From UBA1479 sp963972065 (GTDB lineage Bacteria > Pseudomonadota > Alphaproteobacteria > Rhodospirillales > Casp-alpha2), in the NCBI GenBank assembly GCA_963972065.1, contig CAXAVJ010000005.1, forward strand, positions 12,463-76,462: a DNA stretch of 64,000 nucleotides. Reading direction: 5' to 3'. Below the pieces are notes generated by a model that did not search any database, was not told the origin of the DNA, and was given only the letters and a program-made list of their open reading frames with translations. Below, one piece after another: positions 17,491 through 26,097 of the stretch; the stretch's first letter is position 1; every line of letters begins with the position of its first letter. A program made the position numbers and the translations under genes.

Positions 17491-18414
17491 TCAGGCGCCC
17501 AGCACCTTCCCCTTCTGCAGGCCGACTTTGGCCACGTATTCGGCTGCGGTGATCTTCTTGTCGTCGTGGGGACGCAGACGCATCACCTTGACGGCACCGC
17601 CGGGGGCGGCGACCAGAATGTGATCGTCTTCGATGCCGACGACCTCACCCGGTTTGCCCCCGGTGTCGCCGTCCACTTTGCGGGAATCAAAGATCGACAG
17701 TTCGTTGCCGTCGATGGTGGTCCAGGCACCCGGCTGCGGGTTGCAGCCGCGGATCTGATTGTAGACCTCGGCCACGGGCTTCGACCAATCGATCTGCATG
17801 TCCTTCTTGCGGCACCAGGATTCGTAAGTGGCTTCGTCCTCGTTCTGGGGAATTTTCGGCGGATTACCGGCCTTCACCATGTCGATGGCTTCCAGCATCA
17901 TCGCCACGCCACGGTCGAAGATCTTGCCGAAGTAGATGTCGCCCAACGTGTCGTCGGGGCCGATCGCGACCTTGTCCTGATGCAGGATGAAACCTTCGTC
18001 CAGGCCGTCGTCGGGCCAGAAGATGGTGATCCCCGTTTCCGTCGCACCGCCGATGATCGGCCAGTTGATGGACGACGGGCCGCGATGCTTCGGCAGCAGG
18101 GACGGATGGAAGCAGATCGAGCCGTGAGTCGGAATGTCGCGGGCTTCTTCCGGCACGAAGATGATCATATAGGCCATCACCATCAGGTCGGCGTTCAGGG
18201 ACCGCATGTGATCCAGAACTTCCTGGTCCGTGTAATTGGGCGGCTGGAACAAAGGCAGGCCCTTTTCCACGGCGAATTCCTTCACCGGGTCGACGGGTTT
18301 TCCTTCCTTGTCGGGGGCGCAGAAAACGCCAACGATTTCGTCCGCACCCTTCTCCAGAATCGCTTCCAACGTGGCCTTGCCGAAGGCCTGCTGGCCGTTA
18401 AGGATCAAACGCAT
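17491..18414 (-). CDS. 10-formyl-THF hydrolase/formyltransferase-like protein (ALDH1L1 N-domain type)
   Basis: 307 residues; ATG 18414 has an ideal AGGGAGGA upstream. The core CFHPSLLPKHRGPSSINW with H103, and the downstream FWPDDGLDEGF with D139, match the hydrolase domain of 10-formyl-THF dehydrogenase (ALDH1L1), rather than methionyl-tRNA formyltransferase, where the position two before the His is Asn (here Cys101). A C-terminal OB-like Fmt_C subdomain is present, again as in ALDH1L1 residues 1-310. No ALDH or carrier domain follows. It probably binds 10-formyl-THF. Whether it hydrolyses it or moves a formyl group (for instance to or from formyl-CoA) is open. It lies between frc and fhs. 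Confidence 0.8.
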   Translation of the reverse strand: MRLILNGQQAFGKATLEAILEKGADEIVGVFCAPDKEGKPVDPVKEFAVEKGLPLFQPPNYTDQEVLDHMRSLNADLMVMAYMIIFVPEEARDIPTHGSICFHPSLLPKHRGPSSINWPIIGGATETGITIFWPDDGLDEGFILHQDKVAIGPDDTLGDIYFGKIFDRGVAMMLEAIDMVKAGNPPKIPQNEDEATYESWCRKKDMQIDWSKPVAEVYNQIRGCNPQPGAWTTIDGNELSIFDSRKVDGDTGGKPGEVVGIEDDHILVAAPGGAVKVMRLRPHDDKKITAAEYVAKVGLQKGKVLGA

Positions 18415-18463
18415 GAGGGTCCTCCCTTGGGGATCTTTGTGTTTCGCAGCGAACGGAGGGCGG

Positions 18464-19708
18464 TCAGACCGCGCCGCCCGTCTTCGCGGCTTCGATTTCA
18501 TCCGAGTTCAGGCCGATTTCCGCCAGGATTTCGTCCGTGTGCTCACCCAACAACGGTGACCGCTTCACGTCGGCCGGGCAGTCGGACAGCTTGATCGGGT
18601 TGCCGACCGTGAGGTAGGCGCCGCGTTCCGGATGATCGACCTCGACCACCGTGCCGGTGTCGCGCAGGCTCGGCTCCTCGGCGATTTCCTTCATCGACAG
18701 GATCGGGCCGACGGGGATGTCCAGCGGATTGCAGATTTCCATGACCTCGAACTTGGTCTTGGTCATGGTCCAGTCCTCGATCGCGCCGAATATCTGGTTG
18801 AGACGCGGCAGGCGCGCCTTCGGCGTGGCGAAATCCTCGTCCGTCTTCCATTCGGGCTTGCCGATGACGTCGCAGATCTTCTCCCACACCGCGGCCTGGG
18901 TGATGAAGTAGGTATAGGCGTTGGGATCGGTTTCCCAGCCCTTGCACTTGAGGATGCGGCCCGGCTGGCCGCCGCCGGAATCGTTGCCCGCACGCGGCGT
19001 GGCGTCGCCGAATTCGATGCCTTCGCCGAACTGGGAATATTCGGTCAGCGGACCGGCCTTCAGGCGCTGCTGGTCGCGCAGCTTGACGCGGCACAGGTTG
19101 AGGACACTGTCCTGCATGGCGCATTCGACGCGCTGCCCCTTGCCGGAATGGGTGCGCTGATACAACGCCGTGACGATGCCCAGCGCCAGATGCAGGCCCG
19201 TGCCGCTGTCGCCGATCTGGGCGCCCGTGACCATGGGAACATCGCCCAGCATGCCGGTCGTCGAGGCCGAGCCGCCGGCGCATTGCGCGACGTTCTCATA
19301 GACCTTGCATTCCGAATAGGGGCCGGGGCCGAACCCCTTGACCGAGGCATAGATCATGCGCGGATTGATTTCCTGGATCTTCTCCCAGGAAAAGCCCATG
19401 CGATCGAGGGCGCCCGGGGCGAAGTTCTCGACCATCACGTCGCAATGCTGGATCAGCTTGGTGAAGATCGCCTTGCCCTCGTCGGACTTGGTGTTCAGCG
19501 TCACCGAGCGCTTGTTGTGGTTCAGCATGGTGAAGTAGAGCGAGTCGGCGCCGGGCACGTCGACCAGCTGCTTGCGGGTTGCATCACCAACACCCGGACG
19601 TTCCACCTTGATTACATCGGCCCCGAACCAGGCCAGAAGCTGGGTACAGGTGGGACCCGACTGCACATGGGTCATGTCCAGAATTTTGACGCCTTCGAGA
19701 GCTTTCAT
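18464..19708 (-). CDS. frc: formyl-CoA:oxalate CoA-transferase
   Basis: 414 residues of class III CoA-transferase. The catalytic aspartate is D167 in IGDSGTG, and the flexible glycine loop DSGGGQPG that guards the active site in Frc is present. N-terminal LDMTHVQSGPTCTQLLAW and FGADVIKVERP are typical of formyl-CoA transferases. The enzyme moves CoA from formyl-CoA to oxalate, making oxalyl-CoA and formate. Partner oxc is 41 bases upstream on the same strand, which makes the specific name secure. Confidence 0.93.
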   Translation of the reverse strand: MKALEGVKILDMTHVQSGPTCTQLLAWFGADVIKVERPGVGDATRKQLVDVPGADSLYFTMLNHNKRSVTLNTKSDEGKAIFTKLIQHCDVMVENFAPGALDRMGFSWEKIQEINPRMIYASVKGFGPGPYSECKVYENVAQCAGGSASTTGMLGDVPMVTGAQIGDSGTGLHLALGIVTALYQRTHSGKGQRVECAMQDSVLNLCRVKLRDQQRLKAGPLTEYSQFGEGIEFGDATPRAGNDSGGGQPGRILKCKGWETDPNAYTYFITQAAVWEKICDVIGKPEWKTDEDFATPKARLPRLNQIFGAIEDWTMTKTKFEVMEICNPLDIPVGPILSMKEIAEEPSLRDTGTVVEVDHPERGAYLTVGNPIKLSDCPADVKRSPLLGEHTDEILAEIGLNSDEIEAAKTGGAV

Positions 19709-19749
19709 TGTTCGTTCCCGTTATTCAGTTTTGATCGAATAGAGCTGCG

Positions 19750-21489
19750 TTACTTCTTCGCGACGACGCTCTGCGGGTTCAGGTTGCCGATGCGACCGCT
19801 TTCGGTGCCGGCGTTTTCATCAATGACGGCGTTGACCAGGGCCGGCCGGCCGGCCTTGATGGCCTCCGTCACCGCCTGGTTCAGTTCGTCCGGGGATGTC
19901 GCGTAGAAGCCGAGACCACCGAAGGCCTCCATCATCTTGTCGTAGCGCGCATCCTTGACGAACACGGTCGGCGCCACATCGGCGCCACCGGTCGGGTTCT
20001 TGTCGGTGCCGCGGTAGATGCCGCCGTTGTTGAACACGACAACACAGACCGGCAGGTTGTAGCGGCAGATGGTTTCGATCTCCATGCCCGAGAAGCCGAA
20101 GGCGCTGTCGCCCTCGATGCAAAGCACCTGCTCGCCGGTTTCGACCGCGGCCGCGATGGCCTGGCCCATGCCGATGCCCATGACGCCCCAGGTGCCGACG
20201 TCCAGGCGCTTGCGCGGCTTGAACATATCGATAATGGAACGCGCGAAATCGAGGGTATTGGCGCCTTCGTTGACCAGCACCATGTCCGGGTTCGCCGCGA
20301 CGATGCGCTTGAGCACGCCGAGGGCGCCATGGAAGTCCATGGGCACGTTGTTGTTCTGCAGACGCGGCGCCATTTTTTCGACGTTGGCGTCACGCTTGGC
20401 CTTGACCGCGTTGATCCAATCGGACGGCGGGGTTTTCCAGTCGCCGCCCATGCCGTCGAGCAGCAAGCCGACGCAGGACGCGATGTCACCGACCATCGGG
20501 GCGGCGATTTCGACGTTGGAATCCATTTCCTTGGGATCGATGTCGATATGCACGAACTCCTTCGGCGCGTCGCCCCACTGCTTGCCCTTGCCATGGCTGA
20601 GCAACCAGTTGAGCCGGGCGCCGATCAGCATGACCGTGTCCGATTCCTTCAGAACCAGGGAGCGCGCGGCGCCGGCGTAAAGATCGTGATCGTCCGGCAG
20701 CAGACCCTTCGCCATGCTCATGGCGATGTAGGGAATGCCGGATTTTTCGACGAGTTCGCGGATCTTGTCGTCGGCCTGGGAATAGGCAGCACCCTTGCCC
20801 AAGATGATGAGCGGCTTCTTGGCCGACTTCAGGACGTCGAGCGCGCGGGTGACCGCTTCCGGTGCCGGCAGCTGCGCCGGGGCCGGGTCGATGACCTTGA
20901 CCAGCGACTGCTGGCCCTTCAGAGCGTCCATGGTCTGGCCCAGAAGGGCGGCCGGCAGGTCGAGGTAGACCCCGCCCGGGCGGCCCGAGACGGCGGCCCG
21001 GATGGCGCGGGCGACGGCGATGCCGATGTCTTCGGCATGCAGCACACGATAGGCCGCCTTGCACAGCGGCTTGGCGATGGCGAGCTGGTCCATTTCCTCG
21101 TAGTCGCCCTGCATCAGGTCGACGATTTCCCGTTCGGACGAGCCCGAAATCAGGATCATCGGGTAACAGTTGGTCGTGGCATGGGCCAACGAGGTCAGGC
21201 CGTTGAGGAAGCCCGGCGCCGAAACGGTCAGGCACACGCCCGGCTTCTGGGTCAGGTAGCCGGCGATCGCGGCGGCGTAGCCAGCGTGCTGTTCGTGGCG
21301 GAACGACAGAACGCGCATGCCCTCGGCCTGCATGAAGCGGCCCAGATCGGTGATCGGAATCCCCGGCACGTTATAGATGTTGGTGATACCGTTCAGCTTC
21401 AACGCGTCGATGACGAGGTGAAAACCGTCCGTAAGCGTGCCGGCCTCGGGGGCCTCCTGCGCCTGGGTATCGGTTGCCGTATTTGCCAT
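19750..21489 (-). CDS. oxc: oxalyl-CoA decarboxylase
   Basis: 579 residues of ThDP enzyme with three domains. The N-terminal PYR domain has the cofactor-activating glutamate in RHEQHAGYAAA. The C-terminal PP domain has the ThDP/Mg motif GDSAFGFSG...N (FNNGGIYRG). Length and the adjacent frc identify Oxc rather than acetolactate synthase. It decarboxylates oxalyl-CoA to formyl-CoA and CO2. First structural catabolic gene after gntR (86-base gap) in the block oxc-frc-formyltransferase-fhs. Confidence 0.94.
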   Translation of the reverse strand: MANTATDTQAQEAPEAGTLTDGFHLVIDALKLNGITNIYNVPGIPITDLGRFMQAEGMRVLSFRHEQHAGYAAAIAGYLTQKPGVCLTVSAPGFLNGLTSLAHATTNCYPMILISGSSEREIVDLMQGDYEEMDQLAIAKPLCKAAYRVLHAEDIGIAVARAIRAAVSGRPGGVYLDLPAALLGQTMDALKGQQSLVKVIDPAPAQLPAPEAVTRALDVLKSAKKPLIILGKGAAYSQADDKIRELVEKSGIPYIAMSMAKGLLPDDHDLYAGAARSLVLKESDTVMLIGARLNWLLSHGKGKQWGDAPKEFVHIDIDPKEMDSNVEIAAPMVGDIASCVGLLLDGMGGDWKTPPSDWINAVKAKRDANVEKMAPRLQNNNVPMDFHGALGVLKRIVAANPDMVLVNEGANTLDFARSIIDMFKPRKRLDVGTWGVMGIGMGQAIAAAVETGEQVLCIEGDSAFGFSGMEIETICRYNLPVCVVVFNNGGIYRGTDKNPTGGADVAPTVFVKDARYDKMMEAFGGLGFYATSPDELNQAVTEAIKAGRPALVNAVIDENAGTESGRIGNLNPQSVVAKK

Positions 21490-21575
21490 TTCTTTGTTCT
21501 CCCTTGCGGTCTCTGCTGGACCGAAGTCAGGCCCCCGTCTGCCGATGGCGGACCGGGATGCCCGACGGATTGTCC

Positions 21576-22304
21576 CTAGTCCAAGTAATCCACGTGTTGT
21601 TCGATATGCCGGGCCAAGTTCATGGAATGCTCCCGGACCAGCCGTTCAGCCAGCTCTGCGTCCCGTTGTTCGAGCGCCTCAATGATATGCATATGGTCGA
21701 TCACCGACCGCTTGGCGCGGTCGCCTTCGGAAATGGTGCGGGCGCGGATCGAACGCATATGGATAAACAGGTTGTCGGACATATCCTGAATCAGCTTGCA
21801 GCCGCCGAGTTTCAGGATTGCCTGATGGAAACGGATGTTCTTCGACGAATATTCGTCGATGGCGGCTTTGGCCTCTTCGCTTTCGACGTCCGCGAACATG
21901 GTGCGCAGTTCGGCGATGCCCTCGTCGGACGCGACCTCGGTCGCCAACCGCGCGGCCATGCTTTCCAGCGCCGCCCAAACGGTAATCAATTCCAGGACCT
22001 CGCGCTTGGTCTTGCGGACGATGAAGACACCCTTGCGCGGAACGATATGAACCAGGCCTTCCTGTTCCAAACGGGCCAGGGCTTCGCGGATCGGCGTGCG
22101 GCTGATCTCAAGCTGTTCGGAAAGTTTTCGTTCGTCAAGCCGAAGCTCGGCGTCCTCGGCATAGATGTTCATTGAGGTGATCGCCCGCCTCAAGGAATCG
22201 TAAATTCGGTCCTTAAGAGAAAAGTTCGCGTCGATCGGCTGAACGACCAGTCCGGACGCCCCCGTCGCTTCCGTATCGGCGATGCTTTCGGCTTCTCTTT
22301 CCAT
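21576..22304 (-). CDS. GntR-family (FadR/FCD subfamily) transcription regulator
   Basis: 242 residues from ATG 22304. The winged helix-turn-helix is at about residues 35-100 with LDERKLSEQLEISRTPIREA and the wing GLVHIVPRKGVFI. The all-helical FCD effector domain follows, with the metal-binding Asp/His positions in helices (for example D in IDEY, H in RFHQAIL and C-terminal H in REHSMNLARH). FCD regulators typically bind small carboxylates. Position between tctA and oxc points to oxalate or a related acid as effector, and GTATAC palindromes upstream of it and of tctC are candidate operators. Repressor function is inferred. Confidence 0.9.
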   Translation of the reverse strand: MEREAESIADTEATGASGLVVQPIDANFSLKDRIYDSLRRAITSMNIYAEDAELRLDERKLSEQLEISRTPIREALARLEQEGLVHIVPRKGVFIVRKTKREVLELITVWAALESMAARLATEVASDEGIAELRTMFADVESEEAKAAIDEYSSKNIRFHQAILKLGGCKLIQDMSDNLFIHMRSIRARTISEGDRAKRSVIDHMHIIEALEQRDAELAERLVREHSMNLARHIEQHVDYLD

Positions 22305-22400
22305 GGTTTTGTCCCGGGGAGTCCCCTAAGTTGATCGTGTTGCCGGCGGGTTCCCACTTACCCCTTGCCAGCTTGGCCGAGGGTATAGCCGCTTTCGCTG

Positions 22401-22417
22401 TGGTATACAATACACCA
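22401..22417. promoter_or_regulatory. GTATAC operator candidate upstream of gntR
   Basis: TGGTATACAATACACCA is an almost symmetric TGGTRTA-N3-TACACCA element that contains GTATACAAT at 22403-22411. It lies 97 bases upstream of the GntR start, within the 203-base gap to tctA, and fits autoregulation. Rest of the gap: a short GGCGG-AG-CCGCC hairpin at 22469-22480 after the tctA stop, without a T-run. Confidence 0.5.
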
Positions 22418-22507
22418 GAAACCAGAAGCCAGCACTTTCCGCCCTTAACGTCACCTCCCACGCCATCCGGCGGAGCCGCCCCGCGACCCCGCCGTTACGG
22501 CTGCAAT

Positions 22508-24025
22508 TTATCCCGCCGCAGGCTTCTTACCGCGGATACGACGCCACGCGGTCTGAAAAGCCGGCAGGAACAGAAGCACCAGCGCGATGATGGTGATCGG
22601 GCCGGCGATCGGCCGATTGAAGAACACCAAGACATCACCCCCGGAAATCAACAAGGACTGGCGCAACGCCGGTTCGGCGATGGGGCCCAAAACGATGGCG
22701 AGCACCGCCGGCGCGACCGGGTAGTCCAACTTGCGCATCAGATAACCGCCAATACCCAGGATCAGCATCAGCCAGACGTCGAACATGCGTTCCGTCGCGG
22801 CGTATCCGCCGACCATCGACAAGACGAAGATCAGCGGCGCCAAAATGGTGAACGGCGTCTTGAGAAACCACAGGAACAGCGGAATAAAAGCAATGTTGAT
22901 GATGACCGCGAACAGGTTCGCGGCATAGAGCGAGGCAATCAGCCCCCACACGAATTCCGTTTCCGTGACGAACAGGCGCGGTCCCGGTTGCAGGCCCCAG
23001 ATGACCATGCCGCCCAGCAGCACCGCCGTTGTCGGCGAACCGGGAATGCCCAGTGTCAGCATCGGCAGCAGCGAGCCCGTGGAGGCCGCATTGTTCGCGG
23101 CTTCCGGCGCAACCACACCCTCGACCGCCCCCTTGCCGAACATATGCGGCTCGCGCGACGTCATCTTCGCGACACCGTAGGCCATAAGAGAACCCGGCGT
23201 GGCGCCCGCCGCCGGCAGGATGCCGACGAAGAAGCCCAGGCTCGAACCCATCAGCCAGGCTTTCCAGGTGCCCCAGATGATCTTGAGATTGCTAATCACG
23301 CGTTCGACCGAAAGCGTCACCTTGGACATCATCGTCTCGCCGCGGCTGACCTCGATGGTCCACATCATTTCGCCGATGCCGTAGATGCCGATGGCCAGCA
23401 CCAGGAAGTTGATCTTGGATTGGAAGCCGATCAGATCGAACAGCACCAGGCGCGGCTCGCCCGAGATGATGTCGAAACCGATGGCCGACATCACCATGCC
23501 GATACAGATTGAGAAGATCGTCTTCGCGATGTCGTCGCCGGACAGACCGACGAAAGTCGCGAAAGCCAGGATCATCAGCGCGAAGATTTCCGGATCACCG
23601 AAATCCAGAGCGACGGAGGCCAGGGGCGGCGCGAACAGAGTGAACAGGATGACCGAGATCGTGCCCCCGGCGAACGACGCCAGAGCCGCCGCGATCAGGG
23701 CCTTGTCGGCCTCGCCCTTCATGGCGAGCGGGCGCCCGTCGAAAGTCGTCGCAACGGCCGTCGAGGCGCCGGGAATACCCAACGTGATCGAGGATATGGC
23801 ACCGCCGTACATCGCCCCGTAATAGAGCGCGGCCAGGAAGATAATGGCCGATGCGGGCGGCACCAGGAAGGTCATCGGCAGCAAGATGGCGACGCCGTTG
23901 ACGGAGCCCAACCCGGGCATGGCGCCCACGAACAGGCCGACGACCACACCCAGCACGATCAGGCCGAGGTTCAGTGGCTCGAAAGCGACCAGAAAACCGT
24001 CTGACAGAAGACCGATAAGTTCCAT
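22508..24025 (-). CDS. tctA: tripartite tricarboxylate transporter, large membrane subunit (TctA)
   Basis: 505 residues with about 11-12 membrane segments. The signature GAMPGLGSVNGVAILLPMTF near the N-terminus and GILPAAGATPGSLMAYG in the middle are the two related substrate-site motifs of TctA. It forms the inner-membrane channel subunit of a sodium-driven, binding-protein-dependent carboxylate uptake system with TctB and TctC, both directly upstream. The neighbourhood suggests uptake of oxalate or a related carboxylate, not proven. Confidence 0.92.
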   Translation of the reverse strand: MELIGLLSDGFLVAFEPLNLGLIVLGVVVGLFVGAMPGLGSVNGVAILLPMTFLVPPASAIIFLAALYYGAMYGGAISSITLGIPGASTAVATTFDGRPLAMKGEADKALIAAALASFAGGTISVILFTLFAPPLASVALDFGDPEIFALMILAFATFVGLSGDDIAKTIFSICIGMVMSAIGFDIISGEPRLVLFDLIGFQSKINFLVLAIGIYGIGEMMWTIEVSRGETMMSKVTLSVERVISNLKIIWGTWKAWLMGSSLGFFVGILPAAGATPGSLMAYGVAKMTSREPHMFGKGAVEGVVAPEAANNAASTGSLLPMLTLGIPGSPTTAVLLGGMVIWGLQPGPRLFVTETEFVWGLIASLYAANLFAVIINIAFIPLFLWFLKTPFTILAPLIFVLSMVGGYAATERMFDVWLMLILGIGGYLMRKLDYPVAPAVLAIVLGPIAEPALRQSLLISGGDVLVFFNRPIAGPITIIALVLLFLPAFQTAWRRIRGKKPAAG

Positions 24026-24160
24026 TGTTCTTTACTTCGTTTCCCCGGACGGAGCCGGACGTTGCCGGCGGGCCGTCATGTTTCGTGGTTCCTGGTCTTT
24101 TGTAGACCAGAGAATTTTCCGCTCATGCCCCTTATGCCGGGGCAACCCATCGTCGCAGGT

Positions 24161-24658
24161 TTAGAGGAAGTAGTTGTAGAGCGGGATGTACAGGGGGTCC
24201 ATGAACCCCGTGGGCAGGAAGTTCCGCAAGGCGATGTCGAAGAACAGGAAGAGCACCACGGGTGTCGGCAAGGCGATGCCCAGGGTGACTCTCCATGAAT
24301 GCCCGCCCAGAAAGCGGATGTAGTAGATCATAAAAACCATGGCGGCGAAGTGCATGCCGATGATGTCGACCAGCGCGATCATTCCGGTCACGCCACCGCC
24401 AACGACCAAGAACATCTTCATGCCGTAGGCGTCGAGAAAAGGATCTTCAGACTTTGCCGGCGGGCTCGTCCGGCGGAACCAATTGACGATCACCCAGATA
24501 ATGGAGCCGAGCATGAACGCGGCCAGCCAGAAGGGCCAGAAGCCGCCGCCGGGCCCCTCGCCGGGGATCCAGCCGATGGGCAGCTCGGCGCTCTTCACCA
24601 TTAGATATATGGAGAGGCCCGCCATCAGGACAGCAGTGATGATTTCAGCACGACGCAT
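24161..24658 (-). CDS. tctB: tripartite tricarboxylate transporter, small membrane subunit (TctB)
   Basis: 165 residues with four hydrophobic segments (near residues 8-25, 40-60, 85-105 and 120-150) and the short conserved GWIPGEGPGGGFWPFW block before the second. This is the size and topology of TctB, the poorly conserved small subunit. It lies between tctC (46 bases) and tctA (135 bases). Identification rests partly on context. Confidence 0.85.
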   Translation of the reverse strand: MRRAEIITAVLMAGLSIYLMVKSAELPIGWIPGEGPGGGFWPFWLAAFMLGSIIWVIVNWFRRTSPPAKSEDPFLDAYGMKMFLVVGGGVTGMIALVDIIGMHFAAMVFMIYYIRFLGGHSWRVTLGIALPTPVVLFLFFDIALRNFLPTGFMDPLYIPLYNYFL

Positions 24659-24704
24659 GACGACGGAACCTCCCCTATATCGTTTCTTTGGGTATCAGAC
24701 GGAC

Positions 24705-25694
24705 TTAGCCTTTGATGGCGCCCATCTTGATCAGCATCTTGCGATGCACTTCGTTTTCACGCTTCCAGTAAGCTTGGAGCGCATCACCCTGGAGCAGGTC
24801 ACCCTGCAGGCTCTTGGACTTCATGTACTTCTGCCATTCCGGGGTGGCATAAGCCTTCTTGAAGACCTCCTGAAAGAACGCCTGGGCTTCCTTGCTCATG
24901 CCCGGCGCGCCGACGACGGAGCGCTGCATGTAGTAAACGAAGTCCTGACCCAGTTCCTTGAAGGTCGGCGTGTCCTTGAACAGCGGCAGACGCTCGTCAG
25001 TGAACGACGCCAGCGGCACGACCGTGCCGGCTTCAAAGAAGCCGAGGGCTTCCGACGGGTTGTTGACCGTGGAGTTGGCGTGCTTACCGGCCAGTTGCTT
25101 GGCGACCTTGCCGCCGCCCTTGTAGGGGACGTACTTCATGTTGAGGCCATAGGCCGCGTTCAGGAAGTCGGCGAGCAGGTTGTCTTCGGACGCCTTACCC
25201 GTACCGGCCATGATCCACTGGTTGCCGGCGGCCTTGGCGGCCTTCACGTATTCGTCGACGGTCTTGATGCCGGCGTCCTTGTGGACCCAGAGCACGAAGG
25301 TGTCTTCGGCCATACGTGCGATCGGCGCGAAGGTAAGCGGATCCACTTCCAGCTTCGGCTGACGAAGCGGCGTGGTGTAGAAGCTGTTCAGGGTGACCAT
25401 GATGGCATGGTCGGGGTCCTTGTGGTTCTTCATGTACACAAGGGCTTCCGCACCGGAACCGCCGGGCTTGTTGATCGGCGTAACGGGCTTCGGCGACAGC
25501 TTATGCTTTTCGATGATCGACTGCATCAGACGCGCCAGCTTGTCGGCGCCCCCGCCTTTGCCGGCCATCACGACGAACTGAATCGGCTTAACCGGCTCCC
25601 AGGCCAGGGCAGTTTTACCTGCGATGGCCGTGAAACCGGAAACCAGGCCGACAGTGATGCCGACGCCCAGCAGTTTCTTGACAAAAGTCTTCAT
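24705..25694 (-). CDS. tctC: tripartite tricarboxylate transporter substrate-binding protein (TctC)
   Basis: 329 residues; ATG 25694 follows GGGAGGA. A signal peptide (about residues 1-30) ends at ALAW. The mature part has PIQFVVMAGKGGGADKLARLM, KPGGSGAEA and YVPYKGGGKVAKQLAG, the repeated loops that wrap a carboxylate through water bridges in the Bug/TctC family. Periplasmic receptor that delivers ligand to TctAB. First gene of the minus-strand block, with a 403-base AT-rich regulatory gap upstream. Ligand not determinable; oxalate or a C2-C4 acid is suggested by neighbours. Confidence 0.92.
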   Translation of the reverse strand: MKTFVKKLLGVGITVGLVSGFTAIAGKTALAWEPVKPIQFVVMAGKGGGADKLARLMQSIIEKHKLSPKPVTPINKPGGSGAEALVYMKNHKDPDHAIMVTLNSFYTTPLRQPKLEVDPLTFAPIARMAEDTFVLWVHKDAGIKTVDEYVKAAKAAGNQWIMAGTGKASEDNLLADFLNAAYGLNMKYVPYKGGGKVAKQLAGKHANSTVNNPSEALGFFEAGTVVPLASFTDERLPLFKDTPTFKELGQDFVYYMQRSVVGAPGMSKEAQAFFQEVFKKAYATPEWQKYMKSKSLQGDLLQGDALQAYWKRENEVHRKMLIKMGAIKG

Positions 25695-26097
25695 GGGTGT
25701 CCTCCCAGTTGTTGATAGCGCCATAGCGCACTCGGCCATAGTATAAGCCAAAGTCGAATGGCGGTTAAATGCCTTCCCCTTGCGCCTGTATTGTTTTTAT
25801 CCGGCGGTCGGATCAGACGGTCCTGTCAATTCACTTGGTCGATGTTTTCCCAAACATTGCGACACACCTTAGCTTTGGCTCTTTTGAGCTCTTTGGCATT
25901 TGGTATACCACAGGCAAAATAAGATCATTCCCACCAGGAAAGATCAATGATTTTTTTTGAGACCTATTTGAATAATCTCCCCTCGAAAGCTGCCCAGGGG
26001 ACCTTGCGATGGCCTCGAAGAACGCCGGTGGAAACGACCTAATTATCTGAAAATAAATTACGTTTTAGCAATATAGAGGTTGTTCAACCGACCCGCA
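25695..26097. other. 403-base AT-rich intergenic region upstream of tctC
   Basis: Clearly lower GC than the neighbouring genes, with T- and A-runs (TTTTTTTT near 25950) but no convincing gene. It holds the perfect palindrome TGGTATACCA at 25901-25910 and the presumed tctC promoter. It is also the 3' side of the phn operon; no clear intrinsic terminator was seen. Confidence 0.6.
25901..25910. promoter_or_regulatory. perfect palindrome TGGTATACCA, operator candidate for tctCBA
   Basis: A perfect 10-base palindrome centred on GTATAC, about 207 bases upstream of the tctC start. Shape TGGT-N2-ACCA is like FadR-subfamily GntR operators. Target of the GntR protein encoded at 21576-22304 by inference. 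Confidence 0.5.

Noticed and set aside
15761..17623. A 620-codon open frame on the plus strand
   Set aside because: It lies fully antisense to fhs, whose motifs are unambiguous, and its translation is His/Arg/Gly-biased shadow sequence.
25695..26097. Possible mobile-element scar in the AT-rich gap
   Set aside because: Lower GC is present, but I find no transposase fragment, terminal repeats or target duplication; an ordinary promoter region explains it.
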